Source: Reddybacter sp041277045 (GTDB lineage Bacteria; Pseudomonadota; Gammaproteobacteria; Pseudomonadales; Porticoccaceae). Taken from it: a stretch of DNA of 64,000 bases. The stretch covers positions 682,001-746,000 of the forward strand of contig JBGFSY010000002.1 of assembly GCA_041277045.1 (NCBI GenBank). The letters run 5' to 3'. Position numbers and translations under genes: made by a program. A model generated the notes under the pieces. It had not been told where the DNA came from. It was given only the letters and a program-made list of their open reading frames with translations, and did no database searches. This document shows positions 54,103 to 62,370 of the stretch, piece after piece; the first letter of the stretch is position 1, and every line of letters starts with the position of its first letter.

Positions 54103-54413
54103 TTGCATTTCTCCTATTTCTGGTTAGCCTTTAGACTCAGTTGTTGTGCGATAAAAAGTCGTTCAGCCGCCCAAGGTATAGCGAAACTCAGGGTGTTGCA
54201 ATCGTGACAGTGAAAATGCGCAAATATCTTTAGCCTTCAGCCAATATTACACCGTGCGCGGGGTCAATAAGAACCCTCTTTATTGTCGTTCGATAATACC
54301 GTTGATCAAGCTTCCTGATCAAATAGACCAAGACTTTTTACCTGCCAAAATGTAAAGTGGCTGCCTAAATTTAAATGCTATATCAACACTTATCGCAATA
54401 ACTGGAGGATATT
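54103..54413. other. Divergent promoter region, CoA-transferase / acyl-CoA dehydrogenase
   Basis: About 310 bases between divergent genes. It contains a perfect-armed palindrome (54302-54322) likely to be a repressor operator. No coding region is seen. Confidence 0.6.
54302..54322. promoter_or_regulatory. 21-bp palindrome, likely operator
   Basis: TTGATCA, 7-base spacer, TGATCAA: perfect 7-base arms centred about 100 bases before the acyl-CoA dehydrogenase start and 210 before the CoA-transferase. The size fits a dimeric regulator (TetR-, FadR- or MarR-type). Which one is unknown, and no regulator gene is adjacent. Confidence 0.45.
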
Positions 54414-55616
54414 ATGGATTTCGATTATTCTGACAAAGTACGGGATCTGCAACTGCGGGTTCAGGACTTTATGGACCGGGTCATCTACCCCAACGAAGAA
54501 CTATTCTATCAGCAGCTCGAAGAGGGTGGCCGCTGGTGCAAGCCACCCGTGCTGGAAGAGATGAAGGATCAGGCCAAGAAAGAAGGGCTGTGGAACCTGT
54601 TTTTACCTGAAAGTGAGCGCGGCGCCGGTCTCACCAACCTTGAGTACGCTCCCTTGTGTGAAATCATGGGTAAGAGCAAATTTGCCTCCGAGGTGTTTAA
54701 CTGTTCCGCACCCGATACCGGTAATATGGAAACCATCGAGCGCTACGGTAGTGAAGAGCACAAGGAAAAGTGGTTGCAGCCCCTGTTGAATGGCGAAATC
54801 CGTTCGGCTTTCTGCATGACGGAGCCATTAGTTGCCTCCTCCGATGCCACCAATATTGAAACCAGCATCGTTCGTGATGGTGATGAATATGTGATTAACG
54901 GCCGCAAGTGGTTTGCCTCTGGGGTACATGAGCCCGATTGTAAAATTTGGATTGTGATGGGTAAAACCGATCCCACTGCCGCTAAGCACGTACAGCAGTC
55001 GATGATTCTGGTTGAGCCGGGTACTCCGGGAATCACCGTCGAGCGCTGGCTACCGGTATTCGGTTATGACGATGCTCCCCACGGTCACGCCGAAGTGGTC
55101 TTTAAAGATGTGCGTGTGCCGGTATCTAATATTCTTCTCGGCGAGGGTCGTGGCTTTGAAATCGCCCAGGGGCGTCTTGGCCCAGGCCGTATTCACCACT
55201 GCATGCGCGTGATTGGCGTCGCTGAGCGAGCGCTGGAATTAATGTGTAAAAGGGCGATGAGTCGTGTTGCCTTCGGTAAGAAAATCTCCGAACAAAGTGT
55301 CTGGTCAGAGCGCATCGCCGATGCCCGTATCAATATTGAAATGACGCGCCTGCTAACACTGAAAGCGGCTCACATGATGGACACCGTGGGTAACAAGGTG
55401 GCCCGCGCTGAAATCGCTATGATTAAAGTGGCCGCACCGATTGCTGCACTTAAGATTATTGACGATGCGATTCAAGTCTACGGCGGCTGTGGTGTGACTG
55501 AAGATGTCGGTCTTGCACGCGCCTATGCGCACACGCGCATCTTGCGTATTGCCGATGGCCCCGACGAAGTCCATCGCAATCAAATTGCTCGGCTTGAGCT
55601 GAAAAAACATATGTAA
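54414..55616 (+). CDS. Acyl-CoA dehydrogenase
   Basis: FAD-dependent dehydrogenase of acyl-CoA thioesters. Motifs FCMTEPLVASSDATNIE (FAD/substrate), INGRKWFASG, LGPGRIHHCMRVIGVAERAL and the C-terminal YGGCGVTEDVGLARAYAH with IADGPDEVHRNQIARLE. 400 residues; closer to the ACAD10/11-like group than to short-chain enzymes, judged by the GPDEVHR ending (inference). GGAGG precedes the ATG. Divergent from the CoA-transferase and followed by a terminator. Confidence 0.92.
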   Translation: MDFDYSDKVRDLQLRVQDFMDRVIYPNEELFYQQLEEGGRWCKPPVLEEMKDQAKKEGLWNLFLPESERGAGLTNLEYAPLCEIMGKSKFASEVFNCSAPDTGNMETIERYGSEEHKEKWLQPLLNGEIRSAFCMTEPLVASSDATNIETSIVRDGDEYVINGRKWFASGVHEPDCKIWIVMGKTDPTAAKHVQQSMILVEPGTPGITVERWLPVFGYDDAPHGHAEVVFKDVRVPVSNILLGEGRGFEIAQGRLGPGRIHHCMRVIGVAERALELMCKRAMSRVAFGKKISEQSVWSERIADARINIEMTRLLTLKAAHMMDTVGNKVARAEIAMIKVAAPIAALKIIDDAIQVYGGCGVTEDVGLARAYAHTRILRIADGPDEVHRNQIARLELKKHM

Positions 55617-55663
55617 TTCTGACTCGATAAATTGTTTATGTTCGCTGTGTGATTTTTACACAC

Positions 55664-55703
55664 TAAAAAAAGGCCTGCTTTCACTTGAAAGTAGGCCTTT
55701 TTT
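55664..55703 (+). terminator. Rho-independent terminator after the acyl-CoA dehydrogenase
   Basis: AAAAAAAGGCCTGCTTTC and GAAAGTAGGCCTTTTTT pair around ACTT with one mismatch; T-run follows. Confidence 0.9.
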
Positions 55704-55793
55704 ATTTATCCAGAAAAAATATTTTGTTATGACTGCCCGTAGTAATTAATGTTACTGGGGTAGCTCCACAATAAGCATGCCAACCACCTTTAA

Positions 55794-56024
55794 TCATCTC
55801 GTAATCTAGAGCCATTTTACCGAATAGGGCGCCATGGTGGGCAATACCTCGATATCTCTCTGCTCGATTCCTATTCCCACTACCATGAAGTCAACGTGCA
55901 AATGTATAGTGTCTTTCTTGGTGAGTACAATGGCCATGTATTAAGCGAACTACTCGGCTACAGCAGTGTCAATATTGCTAAGTTAGAGGAGAAGGGCGTA
56001 TTACTGTCTCGAAACAAAAGCTAG
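55794..56024 (+). pseudogene. Remnant of a family III CoA-transferase gene
   Basis: An open frame without a start (in-frame TAA at 55791) encodes GGQYLDISLLDSYSHYHEVN, which matches the middle of CaiB-type CoA-transferases, then abruptly GEYNGHVLSELLGYSSVNI with AKLEEKGVL, which matches their C-terminus. About half of the family length between these blocks, and the whole N-terminus, is missing, so an internal deletion plus 5' loss is inferred. It ends at TAG 56022-56024. It is not a copy of the neighbouring 52951-54102 gene, whose C-terminus differs. Confidence 0.7.
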
Positions 56025-56113
56025 AAAAGTATCAAGCGAGCAGTATTGCCGGTGTCAGTGCATATGCCCTGTTTGGTTCTGCTGAAAATGGGCTTTCGTA
56101 CTATGAAAGGGAC

Positions 56114-56800
56114 ATGATAGGAATCATGACAACATCACAGAGCTTGAGGCTAACGATCAATACAGTGGGGCATTTTAGTCTATTTATAGCCTTTATTTTA
56201 ATGGTCCCCCAGCTTGTGTGCGCTGAAGTGGTGATAAAACCTTCAATCGAGAGTGGAAAGTCAGTAGAAATCCCAACACAAAACAAATGGATCTATAAAT
56301 CGGTAGATGCTCATGGTCGTGTCAGTTTTGGTGATCATCCCAGGGCAAATGCGGTTGAGCTCGAAACTCTCGAACGACCCAACTACCAACCAAACACCTC
56401 GACCCAAGAGCTACAAACCCGCCTCGACCAAATGGCCGCTACCACCAAGCGTTTACAGGAAGATCGTAAACTGCGTTCAAAACTGCGTCTCGACGAGGCC
56501 GAGGCCAAAAAGAGCCAATATCAAGCCCCCGTTGTGGTGGTCGAAAATCGAGTTTATCGATCCCGGCCTTACCCCTACCTCTATAAGCCTCATCATTACA
56601 GAGGGGAAAAGAAAAGCGTTGTACAGCACTCAGGCGCCTCCCTGGGGCTTCACCTTGGTGGTGGCAGTTCAAAATTTAACTACGGCCTATCCTATGGCAG
56701 CTATCAAAGGCACATTGACAACAGTGCTATTCAAACACCTTATCGTCGTGAGCAAGGACAAATTCGTTCTTCAGGTCTAATAAAGCGGCGTCAGAACTAA
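56114..56800 (+). CDS. DUF4124-domain secreted or membrane protein
   Basis: 228 residues. An N-terminal hydrophobic segment (HFSLFIAFILMVPQLVCA) looks like a signal peptide, giving a periplasmic protein. WIYKSVDAHGRVSFGDHPRA matches DUF4124. A Gln/Lys/Arg-rich helical stretch (about 92-135), and a Tyr/Gly/Ser-rich, probably disordered tail follow. Function unknown. The start is ATG at 56114, or the ATG at 56126 behind AGGA. Upstream lies the CoA-transferase remnant. Confidence 0.7.
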   Translation: MIGIMTTSQSLRLTINTVGHFSLFIAFILMVPQLVCAEVVIKPSIESGKSVEIPTQNKWIYKSVDAHGRVSFGDHPRANAVELETLERPNYQPNTSTQELQTRLDQMAATTKRLQEDRKLRSKLRLDEAEAKKSQYQAPVVVVENRVYRSRPYPYLYKPHHYRGEKKSVVQHSGASLGLHLGGGSSKFNYGLSYGSYQRHIDNSAIQTPYRREQGQIRSSGLIKRRQN

Positions 56801-57319
56801 GTAGAATCCCGTGCAAGGTGCTCGTTTTTTTCTTCTTCTAAGCCTACAGGCTTGTCATAAAATGTTTTTTGCCGCTGAACATGTCTGGAATTATATTGTT
56901 TTTCCCTTTAGCTCAGTGATAAAGACGGCGACTATATGCGCGATGATACCTAGGAAAAATAGATAAAAGCTTAAGGCTTAGTTAAGAAAAGCCGGCAAGA
57001 AAAGGCAATTACTGATGCTATAAAAGTACAGCCGTGCAATTTAGTGGCTAAATTACCGCCTCAAGAGGGTACTGAGTCAGGAATCTGGAATTATTTCTTT
57101 GATTATTCAATACAAGTCCATTTATTAGGTTACCTAAGGCCTGAATAGGTTTAAAATCACGACTCTTTTTTTTGCACCGGATTCTGTGCCTGAGCCTTCC
57201 ATTGTTGAGGCACTCGAATCGTAGTGGCTTCAATCTCTCTGGTAGAGGCCCGGTGATATCCATAGCAAATCGTAAAACAGATCTGTAAACCCGCATAACT
57301 TGTAATCTGGAGGCAACAA
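56801..57319. other. Intergenic region before nhaD
   Basis: About 520 bases. An 82-codon minus-strand frame at 57048-57296 has no ribosome binding site or recognisable domain and is probably chance. A hairpin (57180-57220) lies 100 bases before nhaD. Otherwise A/T-rich sequence with no feature I can name. Confidence 0.5.
57180..57220. other. Bulged hairpin in the nhaD upstream region
   Basis: GATTC-T-GTGCCT pairs with AGGCAC-TC-GAATC, an 11-bp stem with a small internal loop. Could be a leader structure of nhaD or a regulator site; no evidence decides. Confidence 0.3.
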
Positions 57320-58723
57320 TTGATTAAACGGTATATGGCGTTAGCCCTTGGCCTGTTATTGGCTACACCCGTATGGGCATCAGCGGAAGGTGGTGCCAGG
57401 CTTGAATTGACCCATAACTGGGTGGGTTATCTAGCCATCGGAATTTTTTCCTTCGCCTATATTTTCGTCATCCTCGAAGAGAAGATCCATCTGCGCAAGT
57501 CCAAACCCGTACTATTGGCTGCAGGCCTTATCTGGATTTTAATTGCCCTGGTCTACAACTCAAACAATATGCCCCATGTGGTTGAGCCGGCCATTCGGCA
57601 CAACTTCCTTGAATATGGCGAGTTGTTCTTCTTTCTGCTGGTGGCGATGACCTATATCAACGCGATGCTCGAGAGAGGCGTATTTGATACCCTGCGCAAC
57701 TGGTTGGTTGAGAAAGGCTTTAGTTACCGCGGCCTGTTTTGGCTGACAGGAATTTTGTCCTTCTTTATCTCACCCATTGCCGATAACCTGACGACCGCTT
57801 TAATTATGTGTGCAGTGGTTCTGGCCGTCGGTAAGGGCCAGCCCGGTTTTGTTTCAATCGCGTGCATTAATATTGTCGTCAGTGCCAATGCCGGTGGCGC
57901 CTTTAGTCCCTTTGGCGATATCACCACCTTGATGGTATGGCAGAAAGGTATCGTGCAGTTTGGTGAGTTTTTTGCTCTGTTTATACCTTCCGCGGTTAAC
58001 TTCCTGATACCGGCTTTCATTATGCAATTCGCTTTGCCATCCGGTAAGCCGGCTGAGGTAGAGGGTGAGCAAGACGGTATGAAGTACGGTGGCATGGTCA
58101 TTGTTGGCTTGTTTCTACTTACCATTGTTACCGCTGTTTGCTTCCACAACTTCCTGCATATCCCCCCCGTGTTCGGGATGATGCTGGGTTTGGCCTATCT
58201 TAAATTTTATGGCTATTACTTGCGTCAAAAATCGAAATCCTGGACGGCCGCTACTGAGGCCCCCCCAGGCTCAGCCGCAGACCCCTATAATTTTGATGTG
58301 TTTTCCAAAATTGCCCAGGCCGAGTGGGATACCCTGTTTTTCTTTTACGGTGTGATTATGGCCGTGGGTGGTCTTGGCTTTATCGGCTACCTGGGCATGG
58401 CTTCTGAGTTTGTCTACGGTGAACTCGGTGCCACCACGGCGAATATATTGGTGGGTATTATGTCGGCCATCGTCGACAACATTCCCGTCATGTTTGCCGT
58501 GCTAACCATGCAGCCGGATATGGATCTCTTCCAGTGGCTCTTAGTGACCTTGACTGCAGGTGTCGGTGGTAGCTTATTGTCGGTGGGTTCAGCAGCGGGT
58601 GTTGCCCTGATGGGGCAGGCCCGTGGCCAGTACACCTTTTTTGGCCACTTAAAGTGGATGCCGGTGATTGCCCTCGGTTACGGGGCGAGTATTTGGGTAC
58701 ACTTTTTGGTGAATGGTCCTTAA
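57320..58723 (+). CDS. nhaD: Na+/H+ antiporter NhaD
   Basis: 467-residue antiporter of the ArsB/NhaD group, exporting Na+ (and Li+) in exchange for H+. N-terminal signal-like segment (MALALGLLLATPVWASA) then about 11-12 membrane helices; conserved polar motifs ISPIADNLTTALIMC, VSANAGGAFSPFGDITTLMVW and IMSAIVDNIPVMF are the ion-site blocks. The start is TTG at 57320 behind GGAGG, ideal spacing. Typical of marine and halotolerant bacteria. Convergent with the aldehyde dehydrogenase. Confidence 0.94.
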   Translation: MIKRYMALALGLLLATPVWASAEGGARLELTHNWVGYLAIGIFSFAYIFVILEEKIHLRKSKPVLLAAGLIWILIALVYNSNNMPHVVEPAIRHNFLEYGELFFFLLVAMTYINAMLERGVFDTLRNWLVEKGFSYRGLFWLTGILSFFISPIADNLTTALIMCAVVLAVGKGQPGFVSIACINIVVSANAGGAFSPFGDITTLMVWQKGIVQFGEFFALFIPSAVNFLIPAFIMQFALPSGKPAEVEGEQDGMKYGGMVIVGLFLLTIVTAVCFHNFLHIPPVFGMMLGLAYLKFYGYYLRQKSKSWTAATEAPPGSAADPYNFDVFSKIAQAEWDTLFFFYGVIMAVGGLGFIGYLGMASEFVYGELGATTANILVGIMSAIVDNIPVMFAVLTMQPDMDLFQWLLVTLTAGVGGSLLSVGSAAGVALMGQARGQYTFFGHLKWMPVIALGYGASIWVHFLVNGP

Positions 58724-58743
58724 AACGCCACGTTTACAAACTA

Positions 58744-58783
58744 TAAAAAAGCCCGCTTACAGCACTGTAAGCGGGCTTTTTTG
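58744..58783. terminator. Bidirectional rho-independent terminator
   Basis: AAAAAAGCCCGCTTACAG and CTGTAAGCGGGCTTTTTT are perfect arms with a short loop between convergent nhaD and the aldehyde dehydrogenase. Confidence 0.92.
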
Positions 58784-58809
58784 TCACACGAAATAAAAGT
58801 CGCCGAAAG

Positions 58810-60243
58810 CTATAACTTCAAACGGTTCAGTAGCCAATACAGCCTTTCATGGGCCTTGGTGTAGGGGGGGTAAAACAATTCAGGCTTGCCCACCTTGGGA
58901 AAGGTAAAGCGCGGACGCAGTTTGCTCATTTCCATAAAGCCTTCATAGCCGTGGTAATGGCCCATGCCACTGGCACCAATACCACCAAAGGGGATGCTGT
59001 GCTGCAGTACATGGAAAATACAGTTGTTGACGGTAACACCACCGGACAATGTGGCATAAAACAACCTTTCCTGAGTGGCTTTGTCGTTACTGAATAAATA
59101 CAGAGCCAGGGGTGTATCGCGGGTGTTGATGTGCTCGAGCACCTCATCGAGAGATTCATAAGTCATAACGGTGAAGAGGGGACCGAAAATCTCCTCCTGA
59201 GCAATGCGCATATCTTCGTTCACGTCCAGCACCAGGTGGGGCGGGAATTTACGCCACTCATCATTGAAGCCAGCTGTGGTGAGCTGCACGGCTTCAGCGC
59301 CTTTTGCTACGGCATCACTCAGGGTGTCTTTAAGTCGGGTGTAAGAGCGCTCATCGATAATGGATGTGTAATCATCTTTATTGGTATCGGGATAGCGCTG
59401 ACGCATAATTTCGCCGGCAATGCGGACAAATTCATCGCGCTTATGCCGGGGTACAAAAACATAATCGGGAGCAACACAGGTTTGCCCAGCGTTGACGTAT
59501 TTGCCGTACATAATGCGACTAACGGCTTCGCGTAAATCATAGTCATCACAAATAATGGTCGGTGATTTACCGCCGAGTTCAAGGGTGACGGGGCAAAGAT
59601 TCTGCGCGGCGGCTGTCATTACATTAATGCCACTTTCTGCCGAGCCGGTATAAACAATATGATCAAAGGGCAGACTGGAAAACTCCGAGCCACTAAGCCC
59701 GGGTAAATAGGCTGCCGTATCGTCACCAAAAGTGTCGTGAAATAAGCCCTGCAATAAACGGCAGAGGTTTTGTGAATTGGCGGCTAACTTGACCATGCAG
59801 CGATTGCCTGATGCCAGCGCATTAATGAGCGGTCCAATGGATAAGTACAGGGGGTAGTTCCAGGGCGTGCCAATACCAATGACACCTTTGGGTTGGGGAA
59901 TAACTTCATTTTTACCGGTAAAAAACATGATTGAGGTATGCCGGCGCTGGGCTTTCATCCACTTCTTAAGGTTTTTGCGGGTGTCACGGCTCGCTGTTAA
60001 ACAGCCAAAAACCTCAACCATCTTGGTTTCAGTTGGGTTGCGATGACCAAAGTCGGCAGAGATTGCAGTGGTGATAGCGTCGGTGTTGTTACTGAGTAGA
60101 TCCTCAAGTTTTCGCAGATTTTCCAATCGTTCTTGTAAGGAAGGATAGGGATTCTGACGATACGCCTCCTTTTGCTTTTTTAAAATTATTTCAGCTTCAG
60201 TTTGTGGATTCTCGATTACATTCGCTTGTGCGCTTTGAGCCAT
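58810..60243 (-). CDS. Aldehyde dehydrogenase, coniferyl-aldehyde type
   Basis: NAD(P)-dependent aldehyde dehydrogenase closest in style to CalB coniferyl aldehyde dehydrogenases. Catalytic Glu in LELGGKSP, catalytic Cys in NAGQTCVAPDYV, cofactor motif GTPWNYPLYLS, and ending PFGGIGASGMGHYHGYEGF. 477 residues from the ATG at 60243, where GAGG precedes at 9 bases; an earlier ATG at 60261 is less well placed. No membrane tail. Could serve aromatic or long-chain aldehydes; divergent from two Baeyer-Villiger monooxygenases, so it may act in the same pathway. Confidence 0.9.
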   Translation of the reverse strand: MAQSAQANVIENPQTEAEIILKKQKEAYRQNPYPSLQERLENLRKLEDLLSNNTDAITTAISADFGHRNPTETKMVEVFGCLTASRDTRKNLKKWMKAQRRHTSIMFFTGKNEVIPQPKGVIGIGTPWNYPLYLSIGPLINALASGNRCMVKLAANSQNLCRLLQGLFHDTFGDDTAAYLPGLSGSEFSSLPFDHIVYTGSAESGINVMTAAAQNLCPVTLELGGKSPTIICDDYDLREAVSRIMYGKYVNAGQTCVAPDYVFVPRHKRDEFVRIAGEIMRQRYPDTNKDDYTSIIDERSYTRLKDTLSDAVAKGAEAVQLTTAGFNDEWRKFPPHLVLDVNEDMRIAQEEIFGPLFTVMTYESLDEVLEHINTRDTPLALYLFSNDKATQERLFYATLSGGVTVNNCIFHVLQHSIPFGGIGASGMGHYHGYEGFMEMSKLRPRFTFPKVGKPELFYPPYTKAHERLYWLLNRLKL

Positions 60244-60608
60244 GTTCGCAACCCTCGTCATTAGATGATTGTGCCGATTACAGGAAGCAAAAGATTAGCG
60301 GCTTACCCAATGGTAGGCAATTCCATTAATGACTCGCAAGTCAGCCCTCAAATTCACCTTTTCATACACATGAGTAGTCAATGAATAGTTGAGCTACATC
60401 AAATGCCTGCTTTGTCTGAAGAGGTACATTGAATGCAATCGGCTGGCTCACAGAATATCCATCCGACACACACAGCTTCGCAGCTGGGCTCGACTTGTTG
60501 GTTCGTCCCCAGTTTAGCGACATATTTGTATTTTCTTCTGCTTTTCTAGGGAGGTTAATCTCGACAAGTATTTAGGCTTTTTTGTCCAGCAATCAACGAG
60601 GTAAAACC
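60244..60608. other. Divergent promoter region, aldehyde dehydrogenase / monooxygenase
   Basis: About 365 bases. Contains two small inverted repeats (GCTTACC-CAAT-GGTAGGC at 60301-60318 with one mismatch; TGACT-CGCA-AGTCA at 60330-60343), possible operators. No regulator gene is present. Confidence 0.4.
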
Positions 60609-62228
60609 ATGTCAAATCAATACGATGCCATTATTATCGGCGCCGGTATTTCAGGAATGTATCAGTTGCACAAGCTGCGTGAGCAGGGGCTCTCGGTGAA
60701 GGTTTATGAAACAGGCACCGGTGTGGGTGGTGCCTGGTACTGGAATAAGTACCCGGGCTGTCGTTTTGACTCCGAGAGTTACACCTATGGCTACTCCTGG
60801 TCAGAAGAAGTTCTACAGGAGTGGGACTATAAAGAGCGGTTTGCCGCTCAGCCCGACACCGAACGTTATCTGAATTTTGTCGCCGACAAATATGATTTCC
60901 GCAAAGATATTCAGTTCAACACACGTGTCACTAAAGCGACCTACAATGAGGCCAATAGCCAGTGGGACGTTGAGTTAGACGACGGCAGTACTGCTAGCGC
61001 TGAAATTCTGGTTTCCGCCTCTGGGCCTCTCAATGCGCACACACTGCCACGCATCCCCGGCATCGACAGCTTCAAAGGCGAGTGGGCTCACACGGCGCGT
61101 TACCCGAAAGAAGGTTTCGGTGGTAGGGGCGTCGATCAGTTCAAAGGCAAGCGTGTCGGGGTTATCGGCACCGGTGCTACGGGCGTACAGGTAATTCAGG
61201 AGGTTGCGAAAACAGCCGACTCGCTGACTGTTTTCCAGCTGGCACCCGAGTGGTGTGCCCCTCTTAAAAATGGCCCGATTAGTTCTGAAGAAATGAAGGA
61301 CATTAAGGCGAATTACAAGAAAATATTTGCCGAATGTAACGACACCTTTGGTGCCTTCCACCATAAGTTTGACGAGCGTTCAGCGCTTGAAGTATCTGAT
61401 GAAGAACGCGAAGCCTTTTTCGAGAAAAAGTATGACGAGTCCGGCTTCGGTATCTGGTTGGGTAACTTCCACGACATTATGACTGACCGCAAGGCTAATG
61501 ATCTGATTACTGATTTTATTACCAGAAAAATCCGCAGCCGTGTCAATGATCCGAAAATCGCAGAAAACCTGATCCCTAAAGACCATGGTTTTGGTACACG
61601 TCGCGTGCCCATGGAGACCAAGTACTTTGAGTGTTACAACCAGCCCAACGTTAAACTGATTAATCTCAAGGAAACGCCTATCGAAGAAATCCTGCCCGAA
61701 GGCGTTAAGTGCAGCGATGAAATGTATGATCTCGACATCATCATCTACGCCACTGGCTTCGATGCGGTGACAGGCTCGCTCAAACGCATCGATATTACCG
61801 GTAAAGATGGTCTCAAACTCACGGATAAGTGGGCTAATGGCCCCCGCACTTTACTCGGCATGCAAACGGTGGGTTTCCCTAATTTGTTCACGCTAGTTGG
61901 CCCGCACAATGGTGCCACCTTCTGTAATATTCCCCGCTGTATTGAGCAAAATGTGGAGTGGGTTGCCGATACGATTGCCTACATGAAGAAAAACGATCTT
62001 CATTCGATCGAGCCTACTCAAGATGCAGAGGATGCTTGGACCATTCACGTTGACGAAACGGCAGAGGGCACCCTGTTCCCTTCAGCTGACTCCTGGTTTA
62101 TGGGCGTCAATATTAATGATCCTTCTAAAAAACGTACCTTTATGCTCTACGCCGGTGGTCAACAAAACTACCGCGCTGAATGTGATAAAGCTGCCGAAAA
62201 CGGTTATGAAGGATTCACTCTTAATTAG
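60609..62228 (+). CDS. Baeyer-Villiger monooxygenase (type I, FAD), copy 1
   Basis: 539-residue flavoprotein that inserts one O atom next to a carbonyl, turning ketones into esters or lactones with NADPH and O2. FAD motif IIGAGISGMYQLHKL, NADP motif GVIGTGATGVQVIQEV, family helix VYETGTGVGGAWYWNKYPG, and the active-site Arg in FGTRRVPMETKY. The BVMO fingerprint appears as FKGEWAHTARYP, with Tyr where the consensus FxGxxxHxxxW has Trp. ATG at 60609 behind GAGG. It precedes its paralogue by 140 bases, with a terminator between. Substrate unknown; the overall layout is closer to phenylacetone-type enzymes (inference). Confidence 0.9.
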   Translation: MSNQYDAIIIGAGISGMYQLHKLREQGLSVKVYETGTGVGGAWYWNKYPGCRFDSESYTYGYSWSEEVLQEWDYKERFAAQPDTERYLNFVADKYDFRKDIQFNTRVTKATYNEANSQWDVELDDGSTASAEILVSASGPLNAHTLPRIPGIDSFKGEWAHTARYPKEGFGGRGVDQFKGKRVGVIGTGATGVQVIQEVAKTADSLTVFQLAPEWCAPLKNGPISSEEMKDIKANYKKIFAECNDTFGAFHHKFDERSALEVSDEEREAFFEKKYDESGFGIWLGNFHDIMTDRKANDLITDFITRKIRSRVNDPKIAENLIPKDHGFGTRRVPMETKYFECYNQPNVKLINLKETPIEEILPEGVKCSDEMYDLDIIIYATGFDAVTGSLKRIDITGKDGLKLTDKWANGPRTLLGMQTVGFPNLFTLVGPHNGATFCNIPRCIEQNVEWVADTIAYMKKNDLHSIEPTQDAEDAWTIHVDETAEGTLFPSADSWFMGVNINDPSKKRTFMLYAGGQQNYRAECDKAAENGYEGFTLN

Positions 62229-62263
62229 GTGACCGTTTGGTTCTGCCTGCTTGTACAATTGAA

Positions 62264-62293
62264 AGAGTTGCTGTAACAAGCAGCTCTTTTTTT
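62264..62293 (+). terminator. Rho-independent terminator between the monooxygenases
   Basis: AGAGTTGCT and AGCAGCTCT (one G-T pair) with a 6-base loop, then seven Ts. It would separate or attenuate the second gene's transcription. Confidence 0.75.
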
Positions 62294-62370
62294 ATCTATT
62301 CTTCAAATAATTCTTGGTGAGGCTTTTGTCATACCGTTTTTAATATTATTCAATTCAAAGAGGTCGAAAT

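Noticed and set aside
54302..54322. Reading the palindrome as an FNR/Anr site
   Set aside because: The half-sites TTGAT and ATCAA are 11 bases apart, not 4, so FNR would not bind in the usual way.
57048..57296. 82-codon minus-strand frame before nhaD
   Set aside because: No ribosome binding site, no recognisable domain, and it overlaps the nhaD leader; probably chance.
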